A stretch of 42,730 bases of DNA from a virus. The translations under genes were made by a program, and so were the position numbers. Below are positions 1 through 10,200 of the stretch, piece after piece (position 1 is the stretch's first letter; every line of letters begins with the position of its first letter). Location: the IMG/VR virus record IMGVR_UViG_3300032164_000026, positions 1 to 42,730 of that record, one strand, 5' to 3'. The notes beneath the pieces were generated by a model. The model searched no databases, was not told the DNA's origin, and saw only the letters and a list, made by a program, of their open reading frames with translations.

Positions 1-1
1 A

Positions 2-334
2 CCATATACCGGAGGAACCTTTTTAATAAATCCAACACAAGCCATTTATTTCAGAGTCAGGAGAAATGGAACAAGCCTTTATTTTGATCTGTCGCTTGAT
101 AATCTATCGTGGAAGCAATTTTCTGGGGCTATTGCACAGGGAAGTTATTTTACTCCTGCGGAGTTTGGCATAACCTGTTATCAGGAATCCGGTGCGGAAC
201 AATATTTTTATTGTGATTGGATTTATTATCAGGCATCGGACAATTTTGCAGCCGTGGCTATCGGGAATGAATTAACGGTTTCGGGAGTATGTAGCGGTGG
301 GGGTGATTTCCTTACTGCACAGATATTCAACTAG
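2..334 (+). CDS. C-terminal end of a tail fibre or adhesin protein (5' partial)
   Basis: An open frame enters from the left edge and stops with TAG at 332-334; no start lies inside the window. The 110 residues are aromatic and beta-rich (FRVRRNGTSLYFDLSLDN, then WKQFSGAI and a final CDWIYYQ block). This pattern resembles the last strands of a concanavalin-A/laminin-G-like jelly roll, where a DW-containing strand closes the sheet. The gene is directly followed by other adhesion-type genes, so a role at the tail tip is inferred. It could be the end of the large fibre gene that leaves the right edge (from 40180) if the molecule is circular, but direct joining of the two edges is out of frame. 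The segment is AT-richer than the genes from 1600 onward. Confidence 0.6.
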   Translation, partial: PYTGGTFLINPTQAIYFRVRRNGTSLYFDLSLDNLSWKQFSGAIAQGSYFTPAEFGITCYQESGAEQYFYCDWIYYQASDNFAAVAIGNELTVSGVCSGGGDFLTAQIFN

Positions 335-343
335 GAGAATAAA

Positions 344-703
344 GTGGCTATAGCAGTAAAAAGAAAATTGTCAGGAAGTACGGACGGAAAGCCAATCAAG
401 GTCGTCCAGACCGGGACGGCGGGAGATACGATTCATACCGCCGTGGCCGGGACGACAGCCGGGACCTTTGACGAGATATGGCTTTGGGCCTACAACGGAC
501 ATACCGCCGATGTTGTCCTAACATTAGAATGGGGCGGGGCTACGGTTCCTGACCAGAACATCGTAGTGACAATACCGTTCAAGTCGGGCCTTGTCCCCGT
601 TGCTCCAGGATTAATTTTACAGAATGGAATGGTCGTGAATGCGTTTGCGGCAACGGCCAACGTCATTACTCTGGTAGGATTCGTCAACGCGATTACGGAC
701 TAG
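344..703 (+). CDS. Small beta-rich virion-type protein, function unknown
   Basis: 119 residues from a GTG start preceded by AGGAG at 333-337. The protein is rich in Thr, Val, Ala and Gly with alternating hydrophobic strands (TIPFKSGLVPVAPGLILQNG, then VITLVGFVNAI), which suggests a small beta-sandwich. Its length and composition resemble the two small proteins behind the capsid gene (34402-35106), but I see no convincing residue-level match. Its position between a tail fibre end and a carbohydrate-binding-like protein suggests a decoration or fibre accessory role. This is inference from position and composition; I do not recognise the family. Confidence 0.6.
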   Translation: MAIAVKRKLSGSTDGKPIKVVQTGTAGDTIHTAVAGTTAGTFDEIWLWAYNGHTADVVLTLEWGGATVPDQNIVVTIPFKSGLVPVAPGLILQNGMVVNAFAATANVITLVGFVNAITD

Positions 704-711
704 GAGGTACT

Positions 712-1236
712 ATGGCAAGAGGGTTACAGTTGATCCCGTTCATGACTTCTAATACTGCTCCTTCTGGAGTAGCGACTGCATCAGCTAGTTATCCAACCAT
801 AGATCATTACTATGTTTACGGCAAGTACCCTGGGTGGGTTAATAACGGAGGTGCGACGGGATATGTTCAGTATCAATTTCCTTCCCCTAAACTAGTTACA
901 TGTTACGGAATAACTCCATGGAGTGTAGATACCTACCCTACAAGGTCGCCTAAAACGTGGACACTCCAAGGATCAATGGATGGAGCGTCATACGATACTC
1001 TTGACACCCAAACAAATTATGCGTCATGGACCCAGTGGGTTCCGTCTTATTTTACGTTTGCGAACAAAATACGATATCTCTATTATAAACTAAACATAAC
1101 TGCAAATGGGGGAGATGGTTATATAGGACTTGAGCAGTTATTCCTTTTCCAAGATATCCCAGGGTATATTTATCTTAACCATCGCCGTGACCGGATGAAT
1201 ACGAAGGGCGTATCGACGCATAATATACTAGAATAA
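712..1236 (+). CDS. Discoidin (F5/8 type C)-like carbohydrate-binding tail accessory protein
   Basis: 174 residues, ATG start behind AGGAGG at 703-708. The middle contains the typical F5/8 type C signature: PKTWTLQGSMDGASYDTLDT (residues ~83-102), followed by a YLYYKLNITANGGDGYIGL strand and a final LFLF. The family is a galactose-binding-like jelly roll that binds glycans or lipids and is common in bacterial and phage surface adhesins. The gene sits next to tail fibre genes, so host-surface binding is the likely role. The last ~20 residues (NHRRDRMNTKGVSTHNILE) are basic and look like an unstructured tail. The gene is clearly AT-richer than the ejection genes downstream, as receptor-binding cassettes often are. 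Confidence 0.65.
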   Translation: MARGLQLIPFMTSNTAPSGVATASASYPTIDHYYVYGKYPGWVNNGGATGYVQYQFPSPKLVTCYGITPWSVDTYPTRSPKTWTLQGSMDGASYDTLDTQTNYASWTQWVPSYFTFANKIRYLYYKLNITANGGDGYIGLEQLFLFQDIPGYIYLNHRRDRMNTKGVSTHNILE

Positions 1237-1247
1237 GGATAAGTATA

Positions 1248-1571
1248 ATGGATATACCAAAAGTAAACGGAAGGAACTGGCTGGCAAAAGGTCTTCTTCA
1301 AGTAGTAATTATCCTGGCCCTTGGAACCTATATCGCAGTTGAAAAAATAACCCGTAAACCAGACGTCAAAGAAGAGCACGTCTCTGCCATGGTGGAGGAT
1401 ATTAACGATACAGTAAACATCAATTCAGGTCGGATAATGAGATTGGAAACACTTATGGAATCTCTCAGGACCATCCCGGAAAGCGTGGCTTCAATGAGGT
1501 CTACCGTGGATGGCGTAAAATCAACAGTTGACAAGATCGAGAAAAAACTCGATGCTCATATCGATAAGTAG
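1248..1571 (+). CDS. Membrane-anchored coiled-coil protein
   Basis: 107 residues, ATG behind AAGGATAAG. A single hydrophobic segment lies at residues ~16-31 (LLQVVIILALGTYIAV), preceded by a basic N-terminus and followed by a helical region with heptads (RLETLMESLRTIPESVASMRS and onward), so the bulk is probably outside the membrane as a coiled coil. Such a layout is shared by phage holin/spanin accessory proteins and by some virion membrane proteins. It lies between the adhesin genes and the ejection-type genes, not beside the lysis genes at 12366-13757, so lysis is only one possibility. Confidence 0.55.
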   Translation: MDIPKVNGRNWLAKGLLQVVIILALGTYIAVEKITRKPDVKEEHVSAMVEDINDTVNINSGRIMRLETLMESLRTIPESVASMRSTVDGVKSTVDKIEKKLDAHIDK

Positions 1572-1580
1572 GAGGCTAAC

Positions 1581-1907
1581 ATGCCAGCATGGCTCATCCC
1601 AATTCTAGCGTCAATCGCCGGGGCCGGGGTAACGACCGCCCTTGGCGGGACACGGTCTAAGCAGACCCAGTCGTCCAACACAGATCCGTTCTACGCCCTC
1701 ATGTCCCCGTATGGGATCGGGCAGATGCTCCAGCGCATGGGGGCCATGAGCAACGCTGGCATGCCTGCGGGAGCGATGGGCTCGAACCCGTTGCTGGGGA
1801 TGATGGGCGGGGACATCTGGAAGTCGATCGGAAACGCGTGGCCCGACCTCATGAAGAAGGTGGGGACGAAGTCGACTGTCTGGGCCGACAGTCTTCGCCG
1901 CGGGTGA
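1581..1907 (+). CDS. Small Met/Gly-rich protein, probable ejection-type virion protein
   Basis: 108 residues, ATG behind AGGAGG. The N-terminus is a hydrophobic helix (residues 1-23, WLIPILASIAGAGVTTALGG) and the rest is rich in Met and Gly (LMSPYGIGQMLQRMGAMSNAGM). Proteins with this composition commonly accompany the ejection proteins of podoviruses, and the next four genes are of the same kind. No catalytic motif is visible. It may insert into the membrane on DNA ejection; this is inference from position and composition only. Confidence 0.55.
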   Translation: MPAWLIPILASIAGAGVTTALGGTRSKQTQSSNTDPFYALMSPYGIGQMLQRMGAMSNAGMPAGAMGSNPLLGMMGGDIWKSIGNAWPDLMKKVGTKSTVWADSLRRG

Positions 1908-1917
1908 GGAGAGGAAC

Positions 1918-2748
1918 ATGGGAAAATATGCTACGAACCCAGAAGTCATGACCAAGGACATCGGCGTCACGCCGGCGGCGTCCCCGTCTCTCGCCCAGCC
2001 GAGGACAACTACCCCCGGAAACACGTCGGTGACAAGGTCTCCCGGAGTGCTGGATTCGCTCTTGTCCCCGGCGCCCGCTGGCGCCGCGGCCGCTCCGGCC
2101 CCCGGAGGGGTCCCGACGGGATGCGTTCCTACTCAGGGCGGCTTTATAGCCCAGTTAGTGGCGAAGCAAAAAGGCATGCGCCTGTGGACGGACCCGGCCA
2201 CCGGGACGAGATATATGTGCCCGAAGATAACCATCGATCCCGGCGGAACTGTTACCGACCCGAATGATCCTGGAGGAGCGACCGAGGGGACAGGGCTGGG
2301 CGAATACGGCTGGCCCCCGGAGCTCAAGGCTATCTACGATGCCATGATCAGCCGCGGCGGGGAGTTCCTCAACCAACCCGGGTACAGCCCGGAGTCGCTG
2401 AACTACATGTTCGGGCAGGACTTCGAGAAGATCCGTGGCCAAGAGGCCTCGACGAGGCAACAGATCCTGGATCAGCAGTCTCGGTCCGGGACGCTCGGCT
2501 CGGGGTCGGCCCTCCAGCAGCTCATCGACAACGCGTGGGGGACGGAGGGCAACGTCGCCAATACCATGAAAGACATCTTCGTCCAGAACGAAGGGATGAA
2601 GAGGGCTGACGTCAACCAGGGGACGGGGATCTTCAACACGGCGACGGAGTTCGCCAAGGCCCTGGAAGCCATCAATTCTGGTCGCAGGGGAGAGGGATCC
2701 ATGGCGATGCAGCAGCTCCTGGCTCTCCTGCAAATTCTGAAGGGGTAA
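1918..2748 (+). CDS. Probable internal virion (ejection-type) protein
   Basis: 276 residues, ATG behind GAGGAGAGGA. Residues ~1-70 are Pro/Ala/Thr/Ser-rich and look disordered. The C-terminal two thirds are helical and Gln/Ala-rich (for example IRGQEASTRQQILDQQSRSG and MAMQQLLALLQILKG). A segment around YSPESLNYMFGQDFEKIR is typical of conserved phage proteins encoded beside ejection proteins. The gene belongs to the run 1581-12366 that ends with a giant virion protein and a transglycosylase, which matches the usual order of podovirus ejection genes. I do not recognise a named family. Confidence 0.55.
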   Translation: MGKYATNPEVMTKDIGVTPAASPSLAQPRTTTPGNTSVTRSPGVLDSLLSPAPAGAAAAPAPGGVPTGCVPTQGGFIAQLVAKQKGMRLWTDPATGTRYMCPKITIDPGGTVTDPNDPGGATEGTGLGEYGWPPELKAIYDAMISRGGEFLNQPGYSPESLNYMFGQDFEKIRGQEASTRQQILDQQSRSGTLGSGSALQQLIDNAWGTEGNVANTMKDIFVQNEGMKRADVNQGTGIFNTATEFAKALEAINSGRRGEGSMAMQQLLALLQILKG

Positions 2749-2752
2749 CAAC

Positions 2753-3106
2753 ATGTCAAAGAAGCAATCGAACCCTCTCGCAGACAAACTCTGGAAGCTC
2801 ACCGAGGACAAGGAGGTCACGACGACGCCCAGCTTCATGGACACCCTTGCTCCACTCCTGGCCATGCTGTACTTCAGCGGGGCCCTGGGAGGGAAGGGAA
2901 CCGAGGAAGTAGGGGTAACCCCACTCACCTCCGGAGGCATGGGGATTTCAAGGCCTTCCGGGGCGGGGTCATTCCAGCCTAACAACGCCTGGCTAGGGAA
3001 GAACATGCCGGCGATGACCCCGGAAATGATCATGCAAATGCTGACCGGATCCGGCTTTGGAGCGAACCTGGGCGCGAGCCTGTCGGGTCTGGGCGGACTG
3101 TTTTAA
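2753..3106 (+). CDS. Small Gly/Met-rich protein of the ejection gene run
   Basis: 117 residues, ATG four bases after the upstream stop; AAGGGG at 2741-2746 can serve as ribosome site. The sequence has a hydrophobic stretch (residues ~24-40, FMDTLAPLLAMLYFSGALGG) and a Gly/Ser/Met-rich C-terminus (MIMQMLTGSGFGANLGASLS). Composition resembles the 108-residue protein at 1581. It probably travels with the ejection proteins as a small hydrophobic partner. No known domain is visible and the function is unassigned. Confidence 0.5.
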   Translation: MSKKQSNPLADKLWKLTEDKEVTTTPSFMDTLAPLLAMLYFSGALGGKGTEEVGVTPLTSGGMGISRPSGAGSFQPNNAWLGKNMPAMTPEMIMQMLTGSGFGANLGASLSGLGGLF

Positions 3107-3115
3107 GGAGTCATC

Positions 3116-4216
3116 ATGCCTACCGGAGCATTTCAAGACACGCTGTCCCAGGCCACCTGGGCGATGATGCAAGAGTGGATGAACAAGAAGAGCCGGGAGG
3201 CAGCTCGTGAGCAGATGCTCGAGCAGGCAAGGCTTACTTCCGAGCAGCAGCGGGAGGGGGGAGTCCTCGACACGAAGAGGATCAGGGATCAGCTCCTGGC
3301 CACCAAGGAAGGCGCCGCGTTCGCCAAGCTCCTCGGTATCTCTGACCAGGCGGACCCTCAGGCTACGCGCACCATAGACATTATCAGGTCTTTGATGCCT
3401 GGCGCTGTCCCCGACGCAACGACAGCCCTCCAGCCCGGGATGAAAGCGGGTGGGCAAGCCATGGACACAGGGATGAAAGACATCCTCGCCGGGAACTTCA
3501 AGAACCTGGACATGGATCAGTTGACGGGATCAATGGGAGGCATGGAAAACCTTCTCCGGATGCTTGGAATGGGCACCACAATGCAGATGAGCAGGGAGGA
3601 GCTTCCCTTCCGTGCGGCCAATGCCAGGTCCAACATGCTCAGGGCCCAAGGCTCTGGCCAAGGCGGGAGTATCTTTGACCGGCAGCAGGCGTCGAGGCTG
3701 GACAACGTCATCAGAACGACGCGGGCGGACGTGCAGCGCGTGGCCGCCAAGTTCACGACCGCTGGAACAGGCTCCAGCTTCGAGGCCATGCTGGCAGCCG
3801 TGCAGCAGATCATGCCCGAGACGAACATGCCCCCCGACCAGAAGAGGGCTTACGCAGAACAGTGGGTCAAAGAAGTTGGCCCGGAGTTCTTCGGTAAACT
3901 GTCTGGGCAGATCAGCACAGTATGGACGAGGTTCAACACGAACGGACCGGGAACGCTCACGGACAACGAGTACCAGCTCGTCGCTGACGCCGGAGATATC
4001 TACGGTGTCGCAGAGAAGTTCCGGCTGGCCAAGGACGTGGTCATGCAGGATGAGCAGAAGAGGGCGGAAAATGAATGGGTAGCCCTGGGCCAGCCGGCAG
4101 CGACGGCCCCGAGGATCGCCGATCTCATGGCGGCCGACCCCAAGTTTAAAGACAGCATCTTCCAGAAGACGTGGGAAGAGCTCTACGGAGTCCTTCCCGG
4201 AGTCAAAGACAAATGA
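3116..4216 (+). CDS. Helical internal virion (ejection-type) protein
   Basis: 366 residues, ATG behind AAGGAG. Largely alpha-helical and charged, with a Gln/Glu/Arg-rich N-terminal helix (AAREQMLEQARLTSEQQREG) and a Met/Gly-rich centre. There are no transmembrane segments and no enzyme motif. Its stop overlaps the start of the giant protein (ATGA at 4213-4216), so the two are probably translated in a coupled way and made in related amounts. Size and place correspond to the middle-sized ejection protein of P22-like or T7-like phages (established order in those groups; assignment here is inference). Confidence 0.55.
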   Translation: MPTGAFQDTLSQATWAMMQEWMNKKSREAAREQMLEQARLTSEQQREGGVLDTKRIRDQLLATKEGAAFAKLLGISDQADPQATRTIDIIRSLMPGAVPDATTALQPGMKAGGQAMDTGMKDILAGNFKNLDMDQLTGSMGGMENLLRMLGMGTTMQMSREELPFRAANARSNMLRAQGSGQGGSIFDRQQASRLDNVIRTTRADVQRVAAKFTTAGTGSSFEAMLAAVQQIMPETNMPPDQKRAYAEQWVKEVGPEFFGKLSGQISTVWTRFNTNGPGTLTDNEYQLVADAGDIYGVAEKFRLAKDVVMQDEQKRAENEWVALGQPAATAPRIADLMAADPKFKDSIFQKTWEELYGVLPGVKDK

Positions 4217-7200
4217 GCCAAGATCTCCTCACCTACACGGATGACGAGCTCAAGAAGCTCTTGCTGAAGATGTCCGGGGGGATGGCCCCGCCCGCCCCGG
4301 TCAAGCCGGCCCCGGTCGCGACGGCCCCGAAGGCGGCCCCGGCCCCGGCGATCACAAGCGGTCAGCCCGATCTTCTCAAGAGCCTTCTGCAGAAAAGAAT
4401 CCAGGGCCAGGCGACAGTTGCGCCGTCCGGGACGCTTCCTCCGCTGACGCCATCAGCGCCGATCTCCGGAAGCGCGACAACCAAGATCCCTCCGCTCCAG
4501 GATACTATCGCTCCGTATCGCACAGAACAAAGAGGGATCTTCGGAGGCGCGGAAGCCTTCGGTCCGGCCGCGGCCGAGGTCATGAATCTCGGTCCGACCA
4601 GGAAGACCGTGGCCGACATGGTGAGCGAGGGCGGGGAGCCGGGAATTCCGGGGATAGACACGGCTCGGGGCCCGGGCAAGATCCTCGAGAGCATCGCCGG
4701 AGGCATCAAGCCCATCGAAAAGATGTTCACCGGGAAGGGAAATGCCATCGTTGGCGCGGTGGAAGGCATCGATCAGGTTGGCACGGGGATCCTGGGGTTC
4801 ATCGCGGGGACGATCGGTAGCTTCGGGAAGCTCGGGTACGACACTATCCTTGGGAAAGGGGACATGGCAGCGGCGCAGGCCTTCGGGGACAAGATCTCGG
4901 AAGCCCTGACTTACAAACCGAAGACGGAAAAGGGCCAGGCGGTAGCAGAGGTCTTGGGAAGCCCCTTCGTATTCTTCGACCTGATCAGGGAGCCAGGAAG
5001 GATCCTCTGGCCGAACGACCCGCAGGCGCAGGCCTCGTGGAACATGGCCACGAACCTGGCCATGATCATGACTGGAGCGGCGAAGAAGCACGCCATGCCA
5101 AGGTGGGACCTGAAGGGGAAGGTTTACTACGCTCCGCTGAAGCCGCTGGATGCCAAGGCGGCCAAGCAGTACCAGGAGTGGTACAAGGAGAGGGCGAAGG
5201 ACCCGACCCCTCCGACAGTCGCAGAGGTTCGTCAGGTCGCCCAGTCTCTCAAGATCGACGAGCCCCTCATCGATGCGTCCGAGAAGATGATCCGGAACAT
5301 GGAGGAGCAGGGCGGGGGGCCCGAAGGGCCGGCCGCTCCGTATCAGCCGCCGTCTCCCGGAACGGTCATCAAGACCGCTGACGGGACGACCATCACGGTT
5401 GCCCCGCCGAAGGCTCCCGTTGCCCCGTCCGTACTCGCCGCGAGGCAGAGGTCCACTCCTCAGATTATCCCGACGGCCGAGGGAAGCCTAGGCGCTCGTC
5501 CTGCTACGCGCACGACAGGGCCAGTTTCCATGGATGTTTACCACGGGACGGCCAAGTTTGATGGGTTTAATAAACCCCTGGTTCGAAGCGGGGGAGACGC
5601 AGACCTTGGTCTTGGCGGGGCGTTTTTCACGGACAATAAGAGTTATGCCGAGGCGGCCATCGACTTTGGTGATCGAGGCGGGGAACCTGGCGCAAGAAAC
5701 AGGGGAGGGGTTGTAGTAAAGGCGCGGGTCACTCTGAAGAAGCCGTTTGTGCTAAAGTCAAAGGGAGGAGAACAGTCTTGGTTTTCGCTCTTCGAGGAAA
5801 GCGCCCCGGAATTTATCCGTAACGGCGAGATAAACTTTGCGGAAATAAGAAAAACCCTAGAGTCGCGGGGGTATGATGGAATTATTGCAGAGGGGATGGG
5901 GGAGGGCGGACCTCCTCAGACGTGGGTCGTCCCCTTCGATGCCAAGAAATCTGCCAAGGTCATAGAGACATATACTTGGAGAACAGAATACGCGCCCGAT
6001 TCCAACGTCGGGAAGCAGATCCGTTCAGTTCCTGAACCTCCTCCCTCGGGGGTTGCCCCCGCCGTAGAGAAAAGGGATCTTCGAACACGACCCACCCAGG
6101 CCGCATGGGACAAGCGGGATTACAGCGCAATGGACGACGCTGGCTTAAAGAGCATAGAGGCCAACATCGTTAGGAGATTTGATCCGGAAGAGGTGGCGTC
6201 CGCAGCGGCGGAGCTGGATCGCAGAATGGAAGCCAAGATAGCCACAGAGAAGGCCGCTCCTGCCGTCCCCACCGGGACGTTCAGCCGGGAAGAGGCCTAC
6301 GCCATTCTCAAGACGATCGACGAAAGCCACCCCCAGGCGCTCAACTCCCTGGCCCAATCGTTCGGTGTCGACCCCACCGGGAAGACGCCCCGGGAGATCA
6401 TGGCCGAGGTGGGCCCCGAGATCATGAAGATCGAGAAGCGGAAGGGTGCCATCGAGGACGTCGCCAGGAGGACCCGGGAGGACACGGCGGGCGAACCCAT
6501 CGGGATGAACGAAGAGTACGGGGGAGAGGCTGAGCCTACCCCTGCCAAACCCACCCCAACTACCCCCAAGCCTGCCCCTGCGCGGGCTGCCACGCCACGA
6601 ACGGCGGCTCCCCCTGCCGAGGCTAAGCCCCTGGGCAGGGAGGCCTTAAAGGCCATCGCTGAGGAGCAGGCTGGCATATTCGACAAGTTCAGGCCCGAAC
6701 CCACGGATCCGGCAGCCCGGGCAAGGTGGCTGGAGGACAAGAAGAACTTCGTCTCCAGGGCCACGGTAGCCAAGGCCAAGAAGGCTGGCGGCGGGAACGT
6801 CGGGTTCTTCGGATCCGGGGCCATCCAGGACATGTATGAGCGATTCAAGGGCGGGACGAAGGATGCCGATAAAGTGGCGTGGCTCATGGAGCGCTGGAAT
6901 GAACACGTCGGCACGATCAAGAAGGGCGGGGAGGCTGGCTGGCCGGCATACTATCTGGCCGATGCCATCGAACAGTTGGGTCCGCTCTATCGGACCATCG
7001 CCGAGCAGTACCACAAGATGACCGGAGGTCAGGGGTTCTACGAATCTGTCATCAAGTACAAGACCGAGGAGGGGCAGAAGAACGCCGACCGGATCCGGGA
7101 GTTACGGACCGAGCTCGATGACATCGATGTGCGATACGACAGGGCCACGGGATCTCTCCAGGAAGAGACCATCACGAAAAAGAAAGAGGTGCCCTACCAG

Positions 7201-10200
7201 CTGGGCAAGGACTACAAAGAAGCCGGAATGCCGGTTGAGCTGGGGAGGTTTAGTGCGTTCGTAGACGAGTCCGCCAAGGTCGCCGCCTCGCCGACCATGC
7301 CGGAGGGCGCCAGGGCAGAGGTTGCTCGAATCCTTGGAGAGAAGGACGCCGTTCTGCAAGAACTCAACGGCCTGGAGAAGCAGGCGTTCGAGCACGAGTT
7401 GACACTCGAGCCCGTGGTGACGGAATTTAAAAGGCCGGAGCCGTACACGAGCGTCGAAAACCCTGTGGCGAAGGACCTTTCGTGGAAACCGACCAAGGCG
7501 GAGCAGAAGATCCTGGACTCGCACTACACACGGGAAGACTGGCTGGCCCGATCCGCCGCGGAGATGAAGAAGAAAGAGCAGAACAAGTCCGAGGCCGCGA
7601 TCATCACGCCGGAACGCATCGGCCACCAGGAAATATACTCGGCAATGACTCTGCTCGAAGAGAACATCCGCAAGGCAAGGGCCCGGAAGCGAAGTGTTCC
7701 GCCGCGGGAAATGGTCGGCATCCCCAGCGACCATCCGGTGTACAAACCATTGCATGATGCGCTGGCGGCCGGCGACATGGCGAAGGCAGACAGCATCATC
7801 AAGAACGCCAAGAACAGGCTCATGGATTACGCCGTCGAAGAGGGCGGTCCGTATCGTGAGTCCCCGGCAATCCCCGAGGTGAAGCGTGAGCTGACGACGG
7901 TCGAGCCGGTCAACCAGGTTCCTCCGGGCGTCAAGGGTAACGTTCGCGACAGCCTGGGCCATCGCGTCAGGATGTTCGAACCGCCAAGGGAAGAGGGCGG
8001 TCCGGTCCAATTTTATCCTCAAAAAGCAGAGTCCGTGGCGAGGGACCAACAGCAATGGCGCAAGAGCATGAAAGATATCACCAAGGAGAACGGCCCCGGA
8101 CTCCCTGGCCATTTCTCAAACACGGATCAGTTCCCAAGACTCTATCCGGAGGCGCCGAAGGACGCTTATCCTAAAGTCATCGACCGGGCGAACCGCATCA
8201 ACGACCTGGCCATCGAGGCCGTAGACAAGGTCCTCGAAGAAGGGATACGCTCCCGCCTGACCAAAGAGAGGATCTTCCTGGAGTCGGAGGCTTCCGGTCT
8301 CACCAAGGCGGACCGGGCCCTAAGCCCCTACGGGGCGACGATCGAAGACGTCCTCCGGGCGAAGAAGGCGGACGCGTGGGTGAAGACGTTCAAGTGGCTG
8401 AAGAAGATCGGCAAACTGGGAGAGCTCGACCAGATCAACAACGTCGTCAAAGAGCACATGGATTCCGGGCTGACCGCAGCCGAGAGGTCCGAGGCCATCG
8501 CGAGAGACATCCGCCACCTCCCCGTCGCAAAGATGCTCTTCAAGTATTCGGAACGGGCGGCAAAGAACGCCCTTGGGGAAACGGTCAAGACCGCCCCGGG
8601 CGCACCGCTCACAGAATGGCAGATGAATCAGGCCCTCTTCGATGCGTTCGAGAAAAGCAAGGGCGACGATTTCATGCAGCGGTTCGCCACAGAGCTCGAG
8701 GGGGCAGGCAAGTCAGAGTTCGGCCCCCAGGGGTCGGCCCCGAACGAGCTTGGGCACTTGGCCCTTAGGGTCTTCGCCGAGCAGTTCTGGGACGAGAAGA
8801 GGATCTCCGACTATACCGGAGGGAACGTCGTCAAGAAGAGGGGCGTCGAGCTCTTGGTCCGGGAGGGAGTGTCGGCACCCGTTGCCCAGCACGTTCTGAT
8901 CAACGAGTTCGGGGCGAGCAACGTCCCCACCAAGGCGGAGAACGTGGGCGCGTGGGGGAAGGGCTACCAGGAATACCTGAAAGAACACATGGAGGACTGG
9001 GCCCCTGAAGCCATCGCCAAGTATAAGCGCCTGTCGGGAAACATTACCGACAAGCAGCGCCTTACTGGTGGACCGATAGAGAGCCGAGGCGGGATACTCG
9101 ATACCTACTTCGGGCCCATCATCAGAGAGCTCGACCGCCGCGCTGGGCGGACCCCGATAAAAGAGAAGGTCCGGCGTGCCGTAAGCGAGAAGGGCGTAGA
9201 GAAAGCCGCGGGGAAGACCGCCGAGGAGGCCCGCCTGAGGGAAGAGGCGGCCGCACAAAACAAGAAGATCGCCGAGAAGCCGGAAGACTACAACGTCATC
9301 GAGGTCTCGGACACAGAGGCTCCTGGATTCGAAGAGACGGGAGGAGAGAAGCCCCACTTCCCGTGGGACGAGGGGGGCGGCGGCGGAGAGGCTGGGTTCC
9401 TTGGGACGCCATGGATGTTCAACAAGTTGACCAAGCCGATCGCCGACGTGATGAAGAAGTGGGTGGCCGACCTCAAGGAGACCCGGGCCGAACGCGCACA
9501 GCGCATGGACAGGGAATCGAGAACGCATCAGTTCGCAGACCCGGCGGCGCAGGCCGCATGGGAAGCCGGGCACCGGGCGAGCCGAGTCGATACAGCAGGG
9601 CAGGCCCTCAACAAGCGCATCCGTGAAGTCCGAGACAGCCTGACCAGAGTGTACAAAACACTGCCAAATAAGCCGGAGTTCGCTTTTGCCATTGACAGGC
9701 TGAAGTGGATGGAGAAGGAGTACGCCCGGTCAACCAACGAAGCGAACCAGATTGTCAACGGCTATGTCCTGAAGCCGATCGACGACATCGCCTCTCCTCA
9801 TACCAAGAGGCGGCTCGAGGACACGTTCGCAAAGAAAGTATTTATGGACGACATGCAGGAAATGTACGATGGCGGGGCCACGGAATTCCCGCAGCGGCTG
9901 ACCCGGGCGAGCGTACCCCTCGAAGTCAAGAAGCTGAACGATTTCATCGACGCCCTTCCCGTCGATGAGAAGAAGGTCATCCTGTCCGTTGTCGACGCAT
10001 CGAGAGCGAAGATGAAGGAGATCACCGACCAGATCGTTGCCGAGGGCGACATCGCCGGGTACAACTTCAGGGACATATTCAACCGGAAGAACTACTATCG
10101 CCACGAGCTCCTCGCTTACTACGACAAGCAGGTGAGGGGCGGGAAGAAGATGAAGCCCAGCACGTACTCCTGGGGCCAGAAGCGTCGGACCGAGGGCTAC

